This document shows positions 45,256 to 58,162 of a stretch of 64,000 nt of DNA, piece after piece (the stretch's first letter is position 1; each line of letters begins with the position of its first letter). The position numbers and the translations under genes are program-made. Location of the stretch: the NCBI GenBank assembly GCA_002224055.1, contig AZLU01000005.1:310001-374000 (forward strand). Reading direction: 5' to 3'. Below the pieces are notes generated by a model. That model was not told the DNA's origin, searched no databases, and saw only the letters and a program-made list of their open reading frames with translations. The DNA comes from Pezizomycotina sp. ARF18 (Eukaryota; Ascomycota).

Positions 45256-47017
45256 ATGGGAAAAGGGATGCGCTGGACGCCCCGGTACAGAGAGGTCCTT
45301 TGCGTCCTGTGGGAGTTTCACGGCTGGGCGGAACTCGACTTCGTATTCAAGGATTTTCTCGGCGTCGACGAAGAATTCAGCAACGGAGTCCTGAATGCCC
45401 AGTGGACCCAAATATCGAAGTAGAACGCATACCCCTTCAAGGACCTTTTCAACAATACGAAGTTCGACTCGACTGATACCGGGGATTACTACGTCAGGCT
45501 AAGGAACGAGTTAGAATTGTGGATTTCGAAAAACTGCAACGGTAGGGATATCAAAAGGCTTCGGATGGAAGATAAAGAGATGCTGCGTAAGGCGTACAAA
45601 GCGCAGGAATTGCCGAGCGCGCGTCAAAGGCAGGAAGCGAGCGCAAAACGTCGGGAGAAGAAACAGCTGGAAACGATTCGGATCATTAGGAGTGGGAAAT
45701 ATCTGGAGAACGTTGAAGTTTGCGAAGGATTGATGATCGTTGCGGTGAGGGAAATTGCACCGCAGACGGTTGTGAGGAGGGAGGAATCGGAGGACGTCCC
45801 AATGTTTGGCCGAGATTCGGGATTGGAAAATAACTCCGGCTTTGCTAGCCGCGCTAGTTCCCGGGTAGATCAGCCCACCCGAGGGCTCGGTTCATCTCGT
45901 AGGGCAAACCCGGCTTCGGCCGCTGTTTCAGATCCGCCACACTCGCAGCCGCAGAACGCGTATGGAGAGCCTCAAGCTCAGAAAGCTCCCCGAGATCTGA
46001 GCGTACTGTGAGGCTCAGCGAGACCCTTATTCGGGAGCAAACTGGGCTCGGTGCTCGCCGTTCTCGTCTGTCCTTCGCTTCTAATACCAGCCGTTCCGTT
46101 GCTCTACGAGTGCGGAAATCGCTGTCTTTGAGGGTGGAATATCCGGAACCTCCGAAGGAAGAGTTGAAACTACTGTTCCATTCCACGGATATTTTCAAAT
46201 CGGCACCCTATAGACATACTCCAAGTAGGCCACTCTTCCTCCAAATAAAGTACCGGGTCATTGACTGACCTGGGAATTACTGCTGCTGCAGGAGAACTCA
46301 TACCTGGTGTAGGTTCTTCGATTTGCCACGATGAGAAGCAGTTCCTCCGTTACCTTCAGGACCACATGGACAGTGAAGAGAACCCAACGCCGTTCATCAA
46401 CGTCACCAGCTCTCTCCTACATGCCGTCCACGAAGCTATAAATTCAAATCCACAGGAAACTGCAAAAATTGCGGTTATTGATGCTTCGAATGTTGACGCA
46501 AATACGACGTCGAGAGCTTCAGCGGCAAACTGAAGCTGCCGTATTACCGAGATGTCTCGAAATGGGTGGTATGGGGCTATATTCCGGAAAACGCCATCAT
46601 CAATATCTTCACGCTGGACTCGCTTTTCGAAATAGTGTCTCGACATACTGCGTTGAAACAAATACTTCGTCTTGAGATCCTTGCTCATAGACGTCTGGAG
46701 GACGTGAGGATGAGGCTCGAAAGTTTTCCACTTAACATGACGGTGCAGGAGCTGCGTAAGTTGCTTATGAAACTCAGTATGTGTCTTCTACAGAGGTTTC
46801 CTACGAACCAGGCCTCAGAAAATTACTCGCTTGCCCGGCAGCTTGCAAACACCCTTTCGAAGGATTGAAAGCTCAAAATCCGTTGTGCCACCGGCCCAAA
46901 TTGATTGAAACAGTTTCGCACTCCCGGGAGAAACCTGCAGATGCAGACGCAGGCGGCGCTCAGGCAGCGATTGAGACGGATTCCGGTGGTAAGGGAGAAC
47001 CGATGGACTTGGATTAA
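45256..47017 (+). CDS. DUF7587-type protein, tandem paralogue B
   Basis: Paralogue of the gene at 42.9 kb. From ATG 45256: MGKGMRWTPRYREVLCVLWE, ELDFVFKDFLGVDEEFSNGV and LNAQWTQISK, then after an in-frame TAG at 45421 NAYPFKDLFNNTKFDSTDTG and DYYVRLRNELELWISKNC, aligning through the TAG with paralogue A. A basic helix (RQRQEASAKRREKKQLETIR) and a Ser/Pro linker follow. After an intron (about 46225-46291) come GELIPGVGSSICHDEKQFLR, TPFINVTSSLLHAVHEAINS, TAKIAVIDASNV and WVVWGYIPENAIINIFTLDS, the DUF7587-type core. The tail is acidic and Gly-rich (ending EPMDLD at 47017). The TAG and several frame offsets mean it is either decaying or hit by sequence errors. Confidence 0.6.
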
Positions 47018-50000
47018 CCTGATGGGGCAGAGAAAACAACGAAACCTTTTGCTTTTATTTACTCCTACTCTATCATTTCAAGAAGAAATTTATCATATAG
47101 CGCCATCTTTGTATACCCTCTCGGTATTTTATATTACACAGATATACTTGGCTGCTTTTACATTTGCTTGCACCCCCACTCCTTGAATCTCAAGAGGTGG
47201 ATAATATCAAAACACCAGAAGCAATAATATTTCAGAAAGACTTCTCTCTTTTCTTTTTCTACTTTTTTTTCCCCTTTCACTTTGGCTTGGTGTTCTTCTC
47301 CCCTATAATTTTCTGCGTCGTCCGATTTTATTTCCCGAGCTTCCCCGTCTTCGCTAACGCTCCCAGCAACGTGGTCTGACCCTGTCATCGTTGACTAGCG
47401 CCCGGGCACCTCCGCGACCGCAACGTGTCTCACCCGTTGGGAGTAACACACACCATCATTTTCGGATGCCGGTTTGACGGACGCGCGATTTGTGGGCCTT
47501 CGACCGCATGTCATTCGGGAATCGAGATGCAAATATCGTACGATGATATACGCTAGTGCAAGTTTTTTTTTTTTTTTTAATTATTATTTTAAACGCGCTT
47601 TGTTCGCCTGAGCAGGAATACTAGGAGCCGAAGTGGCTGCAGGAGGAATTACTCTACGCCGAGTAGCGGACCTTGTGAACCCGGTTTTTTTCTCACTGGA
47701 GATCCGAATTCGGGATGCGGGACACACGCCCGATCTACAACTCCATTTACGATGCCGAAGATATCCCCCGACTCGCCGAGGCGCGCCTGCCACAACTGAG
47801 AGGAAGAATTGGTCGGAGATTGCTATTCATATTTTCACATAGTAGGAGCGGCTTTCTTGTCGGAAGTCAGCGGCGCTTGAAGCTGCCATGGGGTTTCCAG
47901 TTAAATAAGATCAAGAGGGGCTTCTTATTTGCACCTAGGTAACCAAAACACACGCCCTTAAAATTCGTTCTTTCTCTTTTTTTTTTTTTTTTTTTCTTTT
48001 TTCTTTTTTCTTTTTTCTTTTTTTTAAGGGGAAAAAAAAGGAAGGAATACCAAGAATTCGCTTTTTGAATATACAGGCGGTTCGGATCGGAATATACACT
48101 GGCCAATCCGAGGACACCACTGACACACACGGCCGTCCCAGGGCTTCGAGGAAAATCTCATACGATTCAATTTCCTTTTGCAAGCGATAAGGGCTGTTAT
48201 CAGATATAGTTGTTGAAAATCAATTCTTAAGTCAAATTTACTGACTCTGGATAATTGTTTTTACCAATCAGCTGGACCGCAAAAAGGTTTGTCACGGCTG
48301 TCGCCGAAGTCCCCGCATACAGACTGCGTTCGAATGCACACGAACAATTTCACGCTCGGCTTCCAAGCTTCCTAGTGCCTTTCAGAAATATAAGGAAGCA
48401 AAAAAGTAACGCGTATGATGAGCATCGGATGATTTCAAAAGCAAGACGGCGGCTGAGCAAGGTCTTACTGCCACTTACACGCTTACCGAGGGGCAATTCG
48501 GGAATTACGAAGAGGCTTCAAGAGGCGTCAGTTTTTCGTGTCGAAAAGCGGAGTGCAGCTTTTCAGGCAATTTTGTTGGCAAAGTTTTCCCTCCTAAGTG
48601 GCAAACAAACCGGCCGAATCGGACGAGAATTCAAAGCTCCCGAGTCCCGAAGACCGGGGAAATCGCTTAATTGGTCAATGAAGCCCTCAGAATTGCATTG
48701 GAAAGTTGGACACTGACTCTCGAATTTTCTCCAGCGACTTTCAAAGTCGGCTTGAGATCGAGACGGCCAGGCTGGAAAGCATGCTTTCCTCCCCTTCGGC
48801 CTGCCGTACGGCAGATAATTGGTAGGAGCGAGGTGGGAAAGGGAAAGGGAAAAAAAAAAAAAAGGGTTTTGGGCTACACAAACCACCAAGCCACTTTGCG
48901 AAAGTCGTATGATTTTTTCTTCCGGATCACCGATCTCTTTTTTTTTTTTTTTTTTTTTCCACGATACCCTCGTTTTGCGATACTTTTGTTGAAAATTTTC
49001 TTTTTCTCGATACTCTTGAGTGGATTTTCTATCAAGCACCCGGTATGTAGAAAATTTCCAATACACCACCGTTCTGTTCCCCATCTATCTATATGCTCTC
49101 CATGTGGTCAATTCTACTCCCCACAATTTGTTTCTCATAAACTAATGAATCCAAAGGAGCTAATGCATTTCATTTAATTGTCGAAGAACTATTAATATTC
49201 TTTTTTCAGCTAGGCTTGCCTCTCGGTGGTGCCCTAAAATTTCCCATAAACTGAACCACTTTCCGTCACAATAAATCGAAAGGCGTCGTCAATCTCTGCT
49301 GCTTTCTTTGCCTGGAGGTTTCAACTTACCAAGTCTCGCCTTTAGCCCAAATTAGTATTTTCTTTTCAGGTCTCTAAGTTCGTTCTCTGCTTTGGGGCTT
49401 ACCCGTCTGAAGGTTTTCTTTTTCTTGCCAGAAATAGCGGGAACTCTCTCTAATCAGCTCTTTCCTTCAATTACCTCGCCTTCCCTTCCCCTATTCTCTT
49501 AATCATGCTTGTCGCAAGATAAATTAATATTTCTATATTATTATCATGCCGCACTTATCGTGGCAAACTAGCCTCTTTCCGGGACCCCATGGCCATTGGA
49601 GGGAGCAGCCAGGTAAAAATAGTGGCTGTCATTATTAACTTTTTTTTTTTTTTTTTCTTTCCTGCGTCTTATTTTCCTTATTCCCTCTCTTTTCTTTCCG
49701 CAGAACGGTACTAGAGTTTCGTCTAACCTATAACAAGCAAAGGGCTATACTTTCCACTCAGTACGGGTCATTATTCCGGTCTATTTTGATTCACACACTG
49801 CTTCACATCCAGTCCACCACCGACCCGACAGATACAAGAAAAAAAAAAACGAATTATATTTATTAAATATCGACAAGCCTAGGAAAAAGAAAAGAATATA
49901 TTTTTTCCACATCCTCGATTAGAAAAGAATCCTTTTTTTTTTATTTATTTATTTAAATTTTTTTTTTTTTTATTTATTTAATTTTTTTTTTTTTTTTTTT

Positions 50001-50362
50001 TTTTTTTCAAAGAGATATAAAAAAACCTGCCTCGACCCACCAAGCCAGACCAGAAAGAAAGAGAGAAAAGAAAGAAGAAAGAAGAAAGATATTCACTATA
50101 ACCCCTCCAGACTTTTTTTTATTCTTAAGCGTAAGCAGACCCTACTAATATCAAATACTGTAACAAAGTACCTACCCATACGTATCCTTCCATAAACATC
50201 ATCGGCCACGTATACAGCCAATCCATACTATTATCATTTTGCACATACTTCCCTGCCCTTTTTCTCAAAAGAATTCCCTTAATTCTTCCCTATAAAGGAA
50301 AAAAAATCGTTAGGAAAACCTTTTTTTTATAGCTTTTCCTTCTCATTACAAAAACCGCCATC
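47018..50362. other. Long upstream/intergenic region of the bHLH gene, pyrimidine-rich
   Basis: More than 3 kb without a recognised gene. T-rich on the plus strand throughout, with T tracts at 47563, 47978-48025, 48938-48958, 49640-49656 and 49982-50007 (26 T). From about 49200 to 50360 it is C/T-rich with TTTATTTA words, as in a long fungal 5' leader. Open frames at 48255-48716 and 48671-49177 look non-coding. Confidence 0.5.
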
Positions 50363-51288
50363 ATGTGTGTCTCAACACTTCGATCGTTCAGATCACCAAC
50401 ATCGTTAAACCAAATTCAGTACAATCACCGTACTCGATATTCACATTACCCCAACTCCTCCCCAAGACCAGCAAGCTACCGCTTGCTACAAGACAAAACC
50501 GTACTTTGACGAAGCGGACATGGACCTCACCGAGGAAAATGTCGACGATCTCGTTAACCAGTGGTGGTTCTCCAACACCGCCGCGACTGCCAGCGGCAGC
50601 GTCAACGAAGCGCCAACATGAACGAGGATATGGCCATCCTCTCCGCTGAGAACAGCCCGCTCGTCAACTCCCCTCTCGTCTACCTCCTCGAGAACAACAG
50701 CACCTTCGAGGGCATCAATGAATTCCCGTTCTTCACCAACGAGACGATGCAATCGCCCAATCGCCCCAGTACGACTGCATCGCCATCTCGGCCCCGTCCT
50801 CGAACACCGAAGCTAACACGCCAGCGACAGACAGCACGAGCATGGAAGGGGTCACGATAAAGCAGGAGCCACCGGTTTCTCCCTGCTGCCGCCCGTTATG
50901 GCACCTAGGGGACCCGGAAGGCGCGGAAGAACGCTTCGGCGTAAGGGCCGATCACGCGACCCAGGACGCCGACCACACCTCCAAGAGGAAGAGGCACAGC
51001 CAGATCGAGCGGAGGTACCGCTGCAGGCTGCAAGCCGGCATGGACTCGCTCGGCGAGGTCTTGCCCACGTCGAGAACCAGCAAGGACAAGGACGCTGATT
51101 CGCCGACGATATCAGCGGCTGCTGGCCCCCGCTCGCGTAAGGCGAGTATTCTGATCGATGCCAGGGAGTATATTCTCGAACTCGAGGCGGATAAGAGGCT
51201 ACTCGCGGCCGAGAACCAATCGCTGAAGGCCGAAATCGCGCGGATGAAGAGGCAACGGGTGAAGGAAACGAACTACTACGCTTCTTAA
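50363..51288 (+). CDS. SREBP-type bHLH transcription factor without membrane anchor
   Basis: Transcription factor of the SREBP branch of bHLH proteins. The basic region KRKRHSQIERRYRCRLQAGM has the tyrosine in ERRYR that marks SREBPs (others have ERRRR). The loop is LGEVLPTSRTSKDKDADSPT and helix 2 with leucine zipper is RKASILIDAREYILELEADK, RLLAAENQSLKAEIARMKRQ. The N-terminal half is acidic (DEADMDLTEENVDDLVNQWW, NEDMAILSAENSP, FEGINEFPFFTNETM) as in an activation domain, then Ser/Thr-rich with KQEPPVSP. It ends 19 residues after the zipper (TNYYAS), so the two membrane helices and Scap-binding domain of full SREBPs are absent, as in Aspergillus SrbB-type factors. The frame is offset at about four short homopolymers. 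ATG 50363 follows ACCGCCATC; 50520 is the alternative. Confidence 0.7.
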
Positions 51289-54200
51289 AAGGAATATATT
51301 CAATTAACTACCTCCATTTTTTCCTTCTCCGCCTCCGAATCTACCTCCAGACATCATCATCCATCATCACGATACCCCTTGGCACTCGAAAATAGTGTCT
51401 TCTCTTTTGTTTTTATCATTTTAATATGTCTATTTAATTGTTTTCCGCCATTCTGTGTATTGTTATCATTTCGTCATTTTCCTCTCCAACTCAACATGCG
51501 TGTTGTTCATCTCTTTGTCTTTTTTACGCTCAACTTTTCTCGCTTCTTCGTTTCTATAATGGGAAAAAAACGGTCCCCGGGTTTTTATATCTTCAAACGG
51601 ATCCAAAGTTCACTTTTTTTTTTTTTTTTTCATTTGTCGGTGTTGGTGTGCAAACAAAAAAAAAAGAAACAACGAAAGAAAAAAATCTTCACAAATTCGA
51701 GGTTAAGAAAAAAACCAGGTTAGTTGGGTGGGATACAGGGTTTTTTGTTCACAGAATGGCTTTCTACAGGTGTTCAACGGTTGTGCTTTTTCCTCGGGAG
51801 AAAAAAAAATTTCATCTTTTCGTCTATATATTCATTGAGCTTTGGTTTTTATTCATTTCCTATGTACAGTACTACCGTTTTTTTCCTTGAGTTTTCTTTT
51901 TTCTATCTTATTTTACACTTACCGTGTGAATAAAACTGAATAATATTGTACGAAGCAGGTTCAACAAGAACTAAAACCGCTTCAATACTCCAAAAACACC
52001 TCTTTTCCCAGCTGCAAATGCTTGCACATGTCTTGTGACCCAGTACGAGTCTTTTTTCTCTTCTCAACCTAGGCAGTCGGACACTACTATACTAACAAAA
52101 AAAAATTGAAAAAAAGAGCGCCTATTAGACAGTGAATAAGGATTAAGGGGTGGGCGGCGGTCGAGTATTGGTGGAAAAAAAAGGGTGTACGGAAGGCTTG
52201 GGGAGGGAAAAATAGAATCGTCTGATTATTGATATATAAAATATATGGACTGATACTTTAATTATTTTCTTTTCCCTGGGTTCGGAGGATACCCCATCTA
52301 AATCGCTTTTTTTTTTTTTTCTTTTTTTTCTTAATGAAACTGCCCAAGACAAATTGATACGGTAGAGTAACATAATAGCCCTACTTTTTTCCTGTATCCT
52401 TCTTTTTCCTGTATCCTTCTTCTTTTTCCCATGCGTCAATACGTATGCTTCGTAGAAGGAAATTTATATAGATGATACAGTAAAAGTTGAAAGAGAAGGA
52501 ACTTGGCCCCGTTGTCTTTTTAGTAGGAGTATAGTTCCATTGATTCTGCTTGTTTTATTTGTGTTTATAACGCAGTGTTACTCTTTAATAAATGCGTATA
52601 GGTTTTCGTGTCTCAAGTAGGCGAGAGGGAATATCCCGGCTCATCTTACCTCCGTCGATATAAGTTGCGCTGAACGGTGTCTTGACTCTTGATACATTTT
52701 ATTCTAATTATACTTGCGACTAATCTCGTTACAATGCTCTAAGGAGGTCCTAGTTAGCTTTGTTTGCTCAGCGCAGCTACTGGTTTAGGTGGAACGTTTA
52801 GGTATTTTATCGAGACTCAGGGTCCAGTGGATACATGAAAAAAAAAAGCGACTATGAATAGAAAAAAGCTGTCGAAACAAGAAACTAATTCCACGGGTTT
52901 ATACCCGCAAAAAGTATCATTCAAGCGATATTTGCATTGAAAGGATATGTATAATTTCCACATGGCTATAGCGCGTAATTCCTGTGTTACGAGACATTGT
53001 ATTGTGGCATTGAAGATTTTCTGGTTTACTGGTTCTCTTTTTTCATCCGATGGTAAACTGGTTTACCGGGTCACACATAGAAAATTTTCTGGCAATATAT
53101 CGATATCTGTTAACCCCAAACGAAAAAAAAAAAAAAACCACGCGCTGTTGCCTTATAGTAGCCCTGAAAAAAGCGGACCCCTCAATTGCAATCCTTCGGA
53201 TTCCTTTTCCCATCCCTTCGGTTTAATATCCGACGAGACTCATTTAGGGTTTTTCATGTCCTCGTGCTACGGGAAACAGCGCCCCATTCATAAGGACAGG
53301 AAGAGGGGAAACCGGGTAGTGCCAGAATCTTCCCTTTGCATCCGTTTACGGTCTACTAAGCTGCAATGCTCCCGTCGCAATTGTTCCCAGAAAACTTTCT
53401 TCATGGTCGCCGATATTGAGTCAATACGTCATGGTATACAGTCTCCTCCGTCATGACATTTCTGCGGCATCCAGAGCTTTATCAGGAGGACTCCCTCGCG
53501 TGTTCATGAGGGCAAGATCGCGCCTTAACGGAGAAATGGAAATTACGTCCGTTTCCAGCTAGTTTTTCCATCAATGATTTTCCGGATATCACTTCTTTTT
53601 AAACTTGTTCTAGATGACCTAACGGAGTATTCTGGAAGGTGCTATTGGTTTAGAGGAACAGGTATTCTAGTAATATATCATGGCATAGGAATTCTGTGAT
53701 GCTTATAATAACCTTTAGTTTGATAGTAGTTGCAGCTTTCATTTTTCCTCTTTTTCCTTTAAATGAAGCATAGATATATATAAATAACTTTAATGAAACC
53801 TCTTTATATTTAGTATATATCTAAAATTTTGACGCAATGAGAACGTCATCTGTTAAGTCCCCAGAGCGTCGTAGTATGTTGCGCTTCCTCATACTTCAAT
53901 ATTACAACCCTTTGGGATTATTCTTATAGCGATTGCTGAGGATTAGGCTTGCGCGAAAGTGCTTATAAACGGAGGCGGAGAAGATTGCTCGTTCGTGGAA
54001 TTGCTTACATAGGCTCCAAGTGTTCATTCCTTCGGACGTTTCGCATGTCTATAAGCACGCGCAGAAGTAGAGTCTGGAATGATCGATTCGTACTTTCAAA
54101 GCGTCTATATCGGCGTTCGCGCTGGGCTGGAACGGCATAAACGTAACGACGGTCTTCAAGTTGACCTTTTCATTAAGTGCGTCAAAGAAATGTGAACCAG

Positions 54201-57200
54201 TAGATTAGTAGACATGAGCACAGGCTCCTGCCAGGCCTTTTTAGGAAAGCTAGGGCTTCTTTCTGTACCACCATCGCGAGAATGGAAATACTCTTCGAAC
54301 CCCTAGTAACCTTCAAGTTTCGCGCGTAGTGGTGATAACAGGTGCGGGTCTTTTTCGAGCGTCTTAATCCCTGGTATCGAGTTCATTAAAAGTTAATCCA
54401 ACTGAATGCCACGGGGACTCCATGTTATCGTGTATAATACCGGCATTTATACGATCTTTCTGTCCTTCTTAAGTCGCTCGTGCTGAATAGAATCGCGTTT
54501 AATCGTTCTGTTGGCTCTCGCGCGTAGAAAAACTGTGCACGGCTAGATCGAAAGCGTTCGCTCCGTCGAGGATCTATATTAGTGAAAGCATCATCGAAAT
54601 GTAATACTTCCCGGCCCATTTTTCTTCACACCATCGTTGAGAACGCTCAGGTTCTTCGTGTCAACGTTAGTGTTTCTCATTTATTACTCCATCTACCGAA
54701 GTCAGAACGAAGACGCGAGTCCAACATTCCAACAAACACGTCGCAGGGAATCATACGATCGCTATCTGTAGTAGGCATCCGAACAGTGCTATAAGGCCAT
54801 TTGAATGTGAAAAGGCTTGCCGATACCAGATCGTGCATCGTACCGTTTTGAATAGAGTTTTATTAATGTAATATAATCCTACATGTTTGGAAATGGTTAC
54901 ATGTAATCAAATGTAAAAAGGAGTAATCTTAGGACCCAATAGCAATATAACCTATTTCGAAAAGAAAAACAAAAGGATGAACCAGGGCGCTTAATGGTTT
55001 TCGGCTGCGTTGGACGTTTCGTGTTTTTGCAAAAAGTTCACTTTTTCGAGTCAGAAAGGGATAACGGTGAATATATATAGCCATGCTCGGCCTAGGGATA
55101 TCATAAGGCTATCTTTTTGCGTCTAGACTCAATGCCATTTGCATCTTAGCTTCTACGCCTGTTAGTAATAATCGAATAACGTGTTCTGTTGTATCCTAAG
55201 AGATTCTAAAAGATTCTGGCGCGTGTATTTCCAACAAAGTTATTATTTTTTTTATGGTGATATATTTATTATCACGCCATACGCGATCGTATGACAACAA
55301 AACGAAAGAACGAACCGAGTTCTAAATCCGTAATACAATCCATCTAACTCTAAGTTGAAGTCGCCTCTCTCTTTCATGGGGTTTTTAAGGTTAGGTCTTC
55401 GGTAGCCTTATCCGCTGCCTGCATTAAAAAACGTGTGTTTTAGTGGTTTAGTTTGTTTATGATATGTAAGGGCTGCCTTTGATGCTGTTCTTGCAGACGC
55501 TCGCGTCGCGCGTTCTCAACAAAGTAATATAGATAGGATGAATAAGCAGTATGAACGGTATTGTAAATGGTTAATATATTACTACTATGTTCATTTGCCT
55601 CCCCCCGCGGTCGTTTTGTGCGTTGCTCTATTTATTTTCTCTCTTTTTTTTTTTTTTTTTAACAAAATAACATAACGATAACCTTATAAATCGAGACAAA
55701 TATACAAATAACCCTAACAAAGCGATTATTAGGGCTCACAAAGACGACTATATCACTTCCATCGATGTGAGATACTCTTATCAAAGTGCTCGTGATTTCA
55801 TAGTTCCAGAAAACCTGTTAACGGTGGGCAGAAACTGCATGTGGCCTTGTTTTTCTCCTATAACCCAGCGCTTACTCTACCTCTCGCAAAAAAAAAAAAA
55901 AAAAGAAAAAAAAAAAGCTACATTATATCTCTAAATAGAAAAGCACACCTCAACTGGTCGCGGCGCTGTTTTATTCGGTGTGTGAGGATCTTCCAGACTG
56001 AGAAATTGCAATTCATGTAAGGTGTATCACACTCTTTGGAGAATTCTTTCTCAAAAATAATGTCTAAGATTTATTGGAATTATTATATTATTATTTTTTC
56101 TAGCTGTTAGATCTTGTACTATTCAGAATGCGGAAGGATATTGGAACTGTCCAATGGGAGAGAGCACTGCAAGGGTAACAGTATACACTGCAGCCTTGTT
56201 ACTACCAAAATTGTAAGTGTGGATTATTCTGTATGTACATGGCTTTGTATACGGAATCTTCGTCAGGGTATCAACCATATCCATGAACATAGTACTTGCT
56301 CTTATTTGTCTATAGAGTATACATCAATAGAATTCAATACTACGACGAATTGGATCAAGATCCTAACGGCGGTGTTCGCCACCGGACGAGAATAGTTCCG
56401 TGTATATTGTGGTGTGATTTCACGATTACGAGTATCTCCGTACCTCCACGCTACACAAAGTTTCGTTTGTCTAGACTCTCGAACGCCCTCTTTTACGGCA
56501 TAATAGACAATGAATCCTCCTTGGTCCCTCTCTCCTCGATGCTAAAGAGAAGGTCTTTATCTTTCTAAGAAGGTCTCTTCATATATACATAATGCGGATT
56601 CAGCCTTCGTGCAGAACGAAAAGGCCTTCTAGACTCAACAGAGGCCAGCTGACTGCTTCATGAGTACTTTTTTTTTCCTTTTTTTTTCCTTTTTTTCCTT
56701 CCTAGAGAAAAAAAAAGACTCGTCGGCATTCTTTTCTGTTTTCTTTTTCACTTGCCTACACCTCCCGGTACCTTCGTTCACCTTGAGAGGTACCAGTGGC
56801 ATTCTACAACTGGCGGAGGCCGGTCGCCACACTACTTTCAACCTGTTGATATTGGGCTTAGTCTCAATTCAACTGCAACGGTGATTAGGCATTGAAAGGA
56901 CAAGGGAGCTCCCTTGTCCAATAGCACTATCCCGCTCTTCAGGCCCGTTGGGGCCGTGTATGGGTACTCCCGGTGTCCATACATGCATGCGACTTCCCTC
57001 GGAAGGTAATATCATCAAGCATGGACCCAAAAAGACCCAGTATCTAAGTACGTACATGTACAGTCTCTCCTGGGAAGGGATGATACTGCAAAATCAGGCG
57101 GAACGGAAACAAAAGACCTCCGGAGCGAGGACTGCCTACCGTCCGAGGAAAAAAGAAACACCATGACATCGAATTACAAGATCCTAATAAGGATTCTGTC

Positions 57201-58162
57201 ATACTTGGAGATCCCACATCGCTTATGATGGACGATATTGCGTAGATATAGACGCGGACGAGGAGGAGGGATATGTGAATGAAATTAAAAAAGAGTAGGC
57301 ACACCAAAACACCGAAGAACTCTTATGAGAAATAGGAAGGTTTTGATATCATAGGTTCGGTATCAGATATTGAGAAAGAATTTTCCTCTTAAAAAATCTA
57401 GAAATGCAAGACAATGGAATATGAGGATATTAATATTGGAATAGGAGCCGGTAATCGAAATGATAACATATCAAGAAATACTCTCTGTAAAAATGGGAAA
57501 TAAAACAGACGCTGAGAAGAAATCCAATGCTCGTTTTATAATGCTGAAAGTTAATAATAGTAACAATAGAGAGCAATAGAAATCTCTCATACCCTTCCTG
57601 TCCGGTGATATCGCCCTTTTGTTATGAAAATTTTCGAAAACAACGCGAATAAAAGTATCACACCACACTCAAATCTCAATATCGCGAGACTTTTTGAGAA
57701 ACACCGCGAAGATTCTTCCGGCGTCACACCACAGAGGCAAAAACCACTTGTCCAACACAGATCACGCTCCCATCGTTAGGTTCCGTAGGCACTCATGATC
57801 GGACGAAGTAATAAATGACCGGTGTGGGTCACAGGGTGATGGAAATGATATACGTATTTATTGAAAATTTTCTCCTTTCTTTTTCCCAATCTTATTTCGA
57901 TACCAAAGCAGAAACAATAATCTTGATATCATGAATTCCTTTAGTATCTCATCTTTATCCCATTCCCGCCATCGGATTATCGCTTTATAGAATCCTATAA
58001 CGACTTCGAGTTAGTTATCTCTCATCGAAATCCGACGATTCGTGATCATCACGACGCGGCGAGACAAGTCGAGGGCCGACCGAGAATCGAAAGCGGACGC
58101 TTTACTTACGCCAATAACCTAATGGTTCAGTTTCCAAATTCTCCTCGCGATTACAACAAATA
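51289..58162. other. 6.9-kb gene-poor region
   Basis: No confident gene. Features are many A/T tracts (51612, 52309-52331, 53125, 55647-55660, 55889), a duplicated 18-base unit at 52391-52426, and the palindrome at 56898. A frame at 56320-56565 reads QYYDELDQDPNGG and FTITSISVPPRYTKFRLSRL and could be a decayed exon. Around 53940-54800 there is GC-richer sequence with broken frames on both strands that may be an old gene. I cannot name either. Confidence 0.4.
56898..56919. repeat. 22-bp perfect palindrome
   Basis: GGACAAGGGAG is followed immediately by its reverse complement with no spacer. It lies in a non-coding stretch with further inverted words nearby (CTTCCCTCGGAAGG at 56992; GTACGTAC at 57048). 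Possible protein-binding site or repeat end. Confidence 0.8.

Noticed and set aside
48563-49177. Overlapping frames of about 170 codons on both strands
   Set aside because: Composition follows the A/T tracts; no domain, and the region reads as leader or intergenic DNA.
52947-53456. 169-codon plus-strand frame
   Set aside because: Includes a poly-Lys from an A tract and no motif; neighbouring sequence is non-coding in character.
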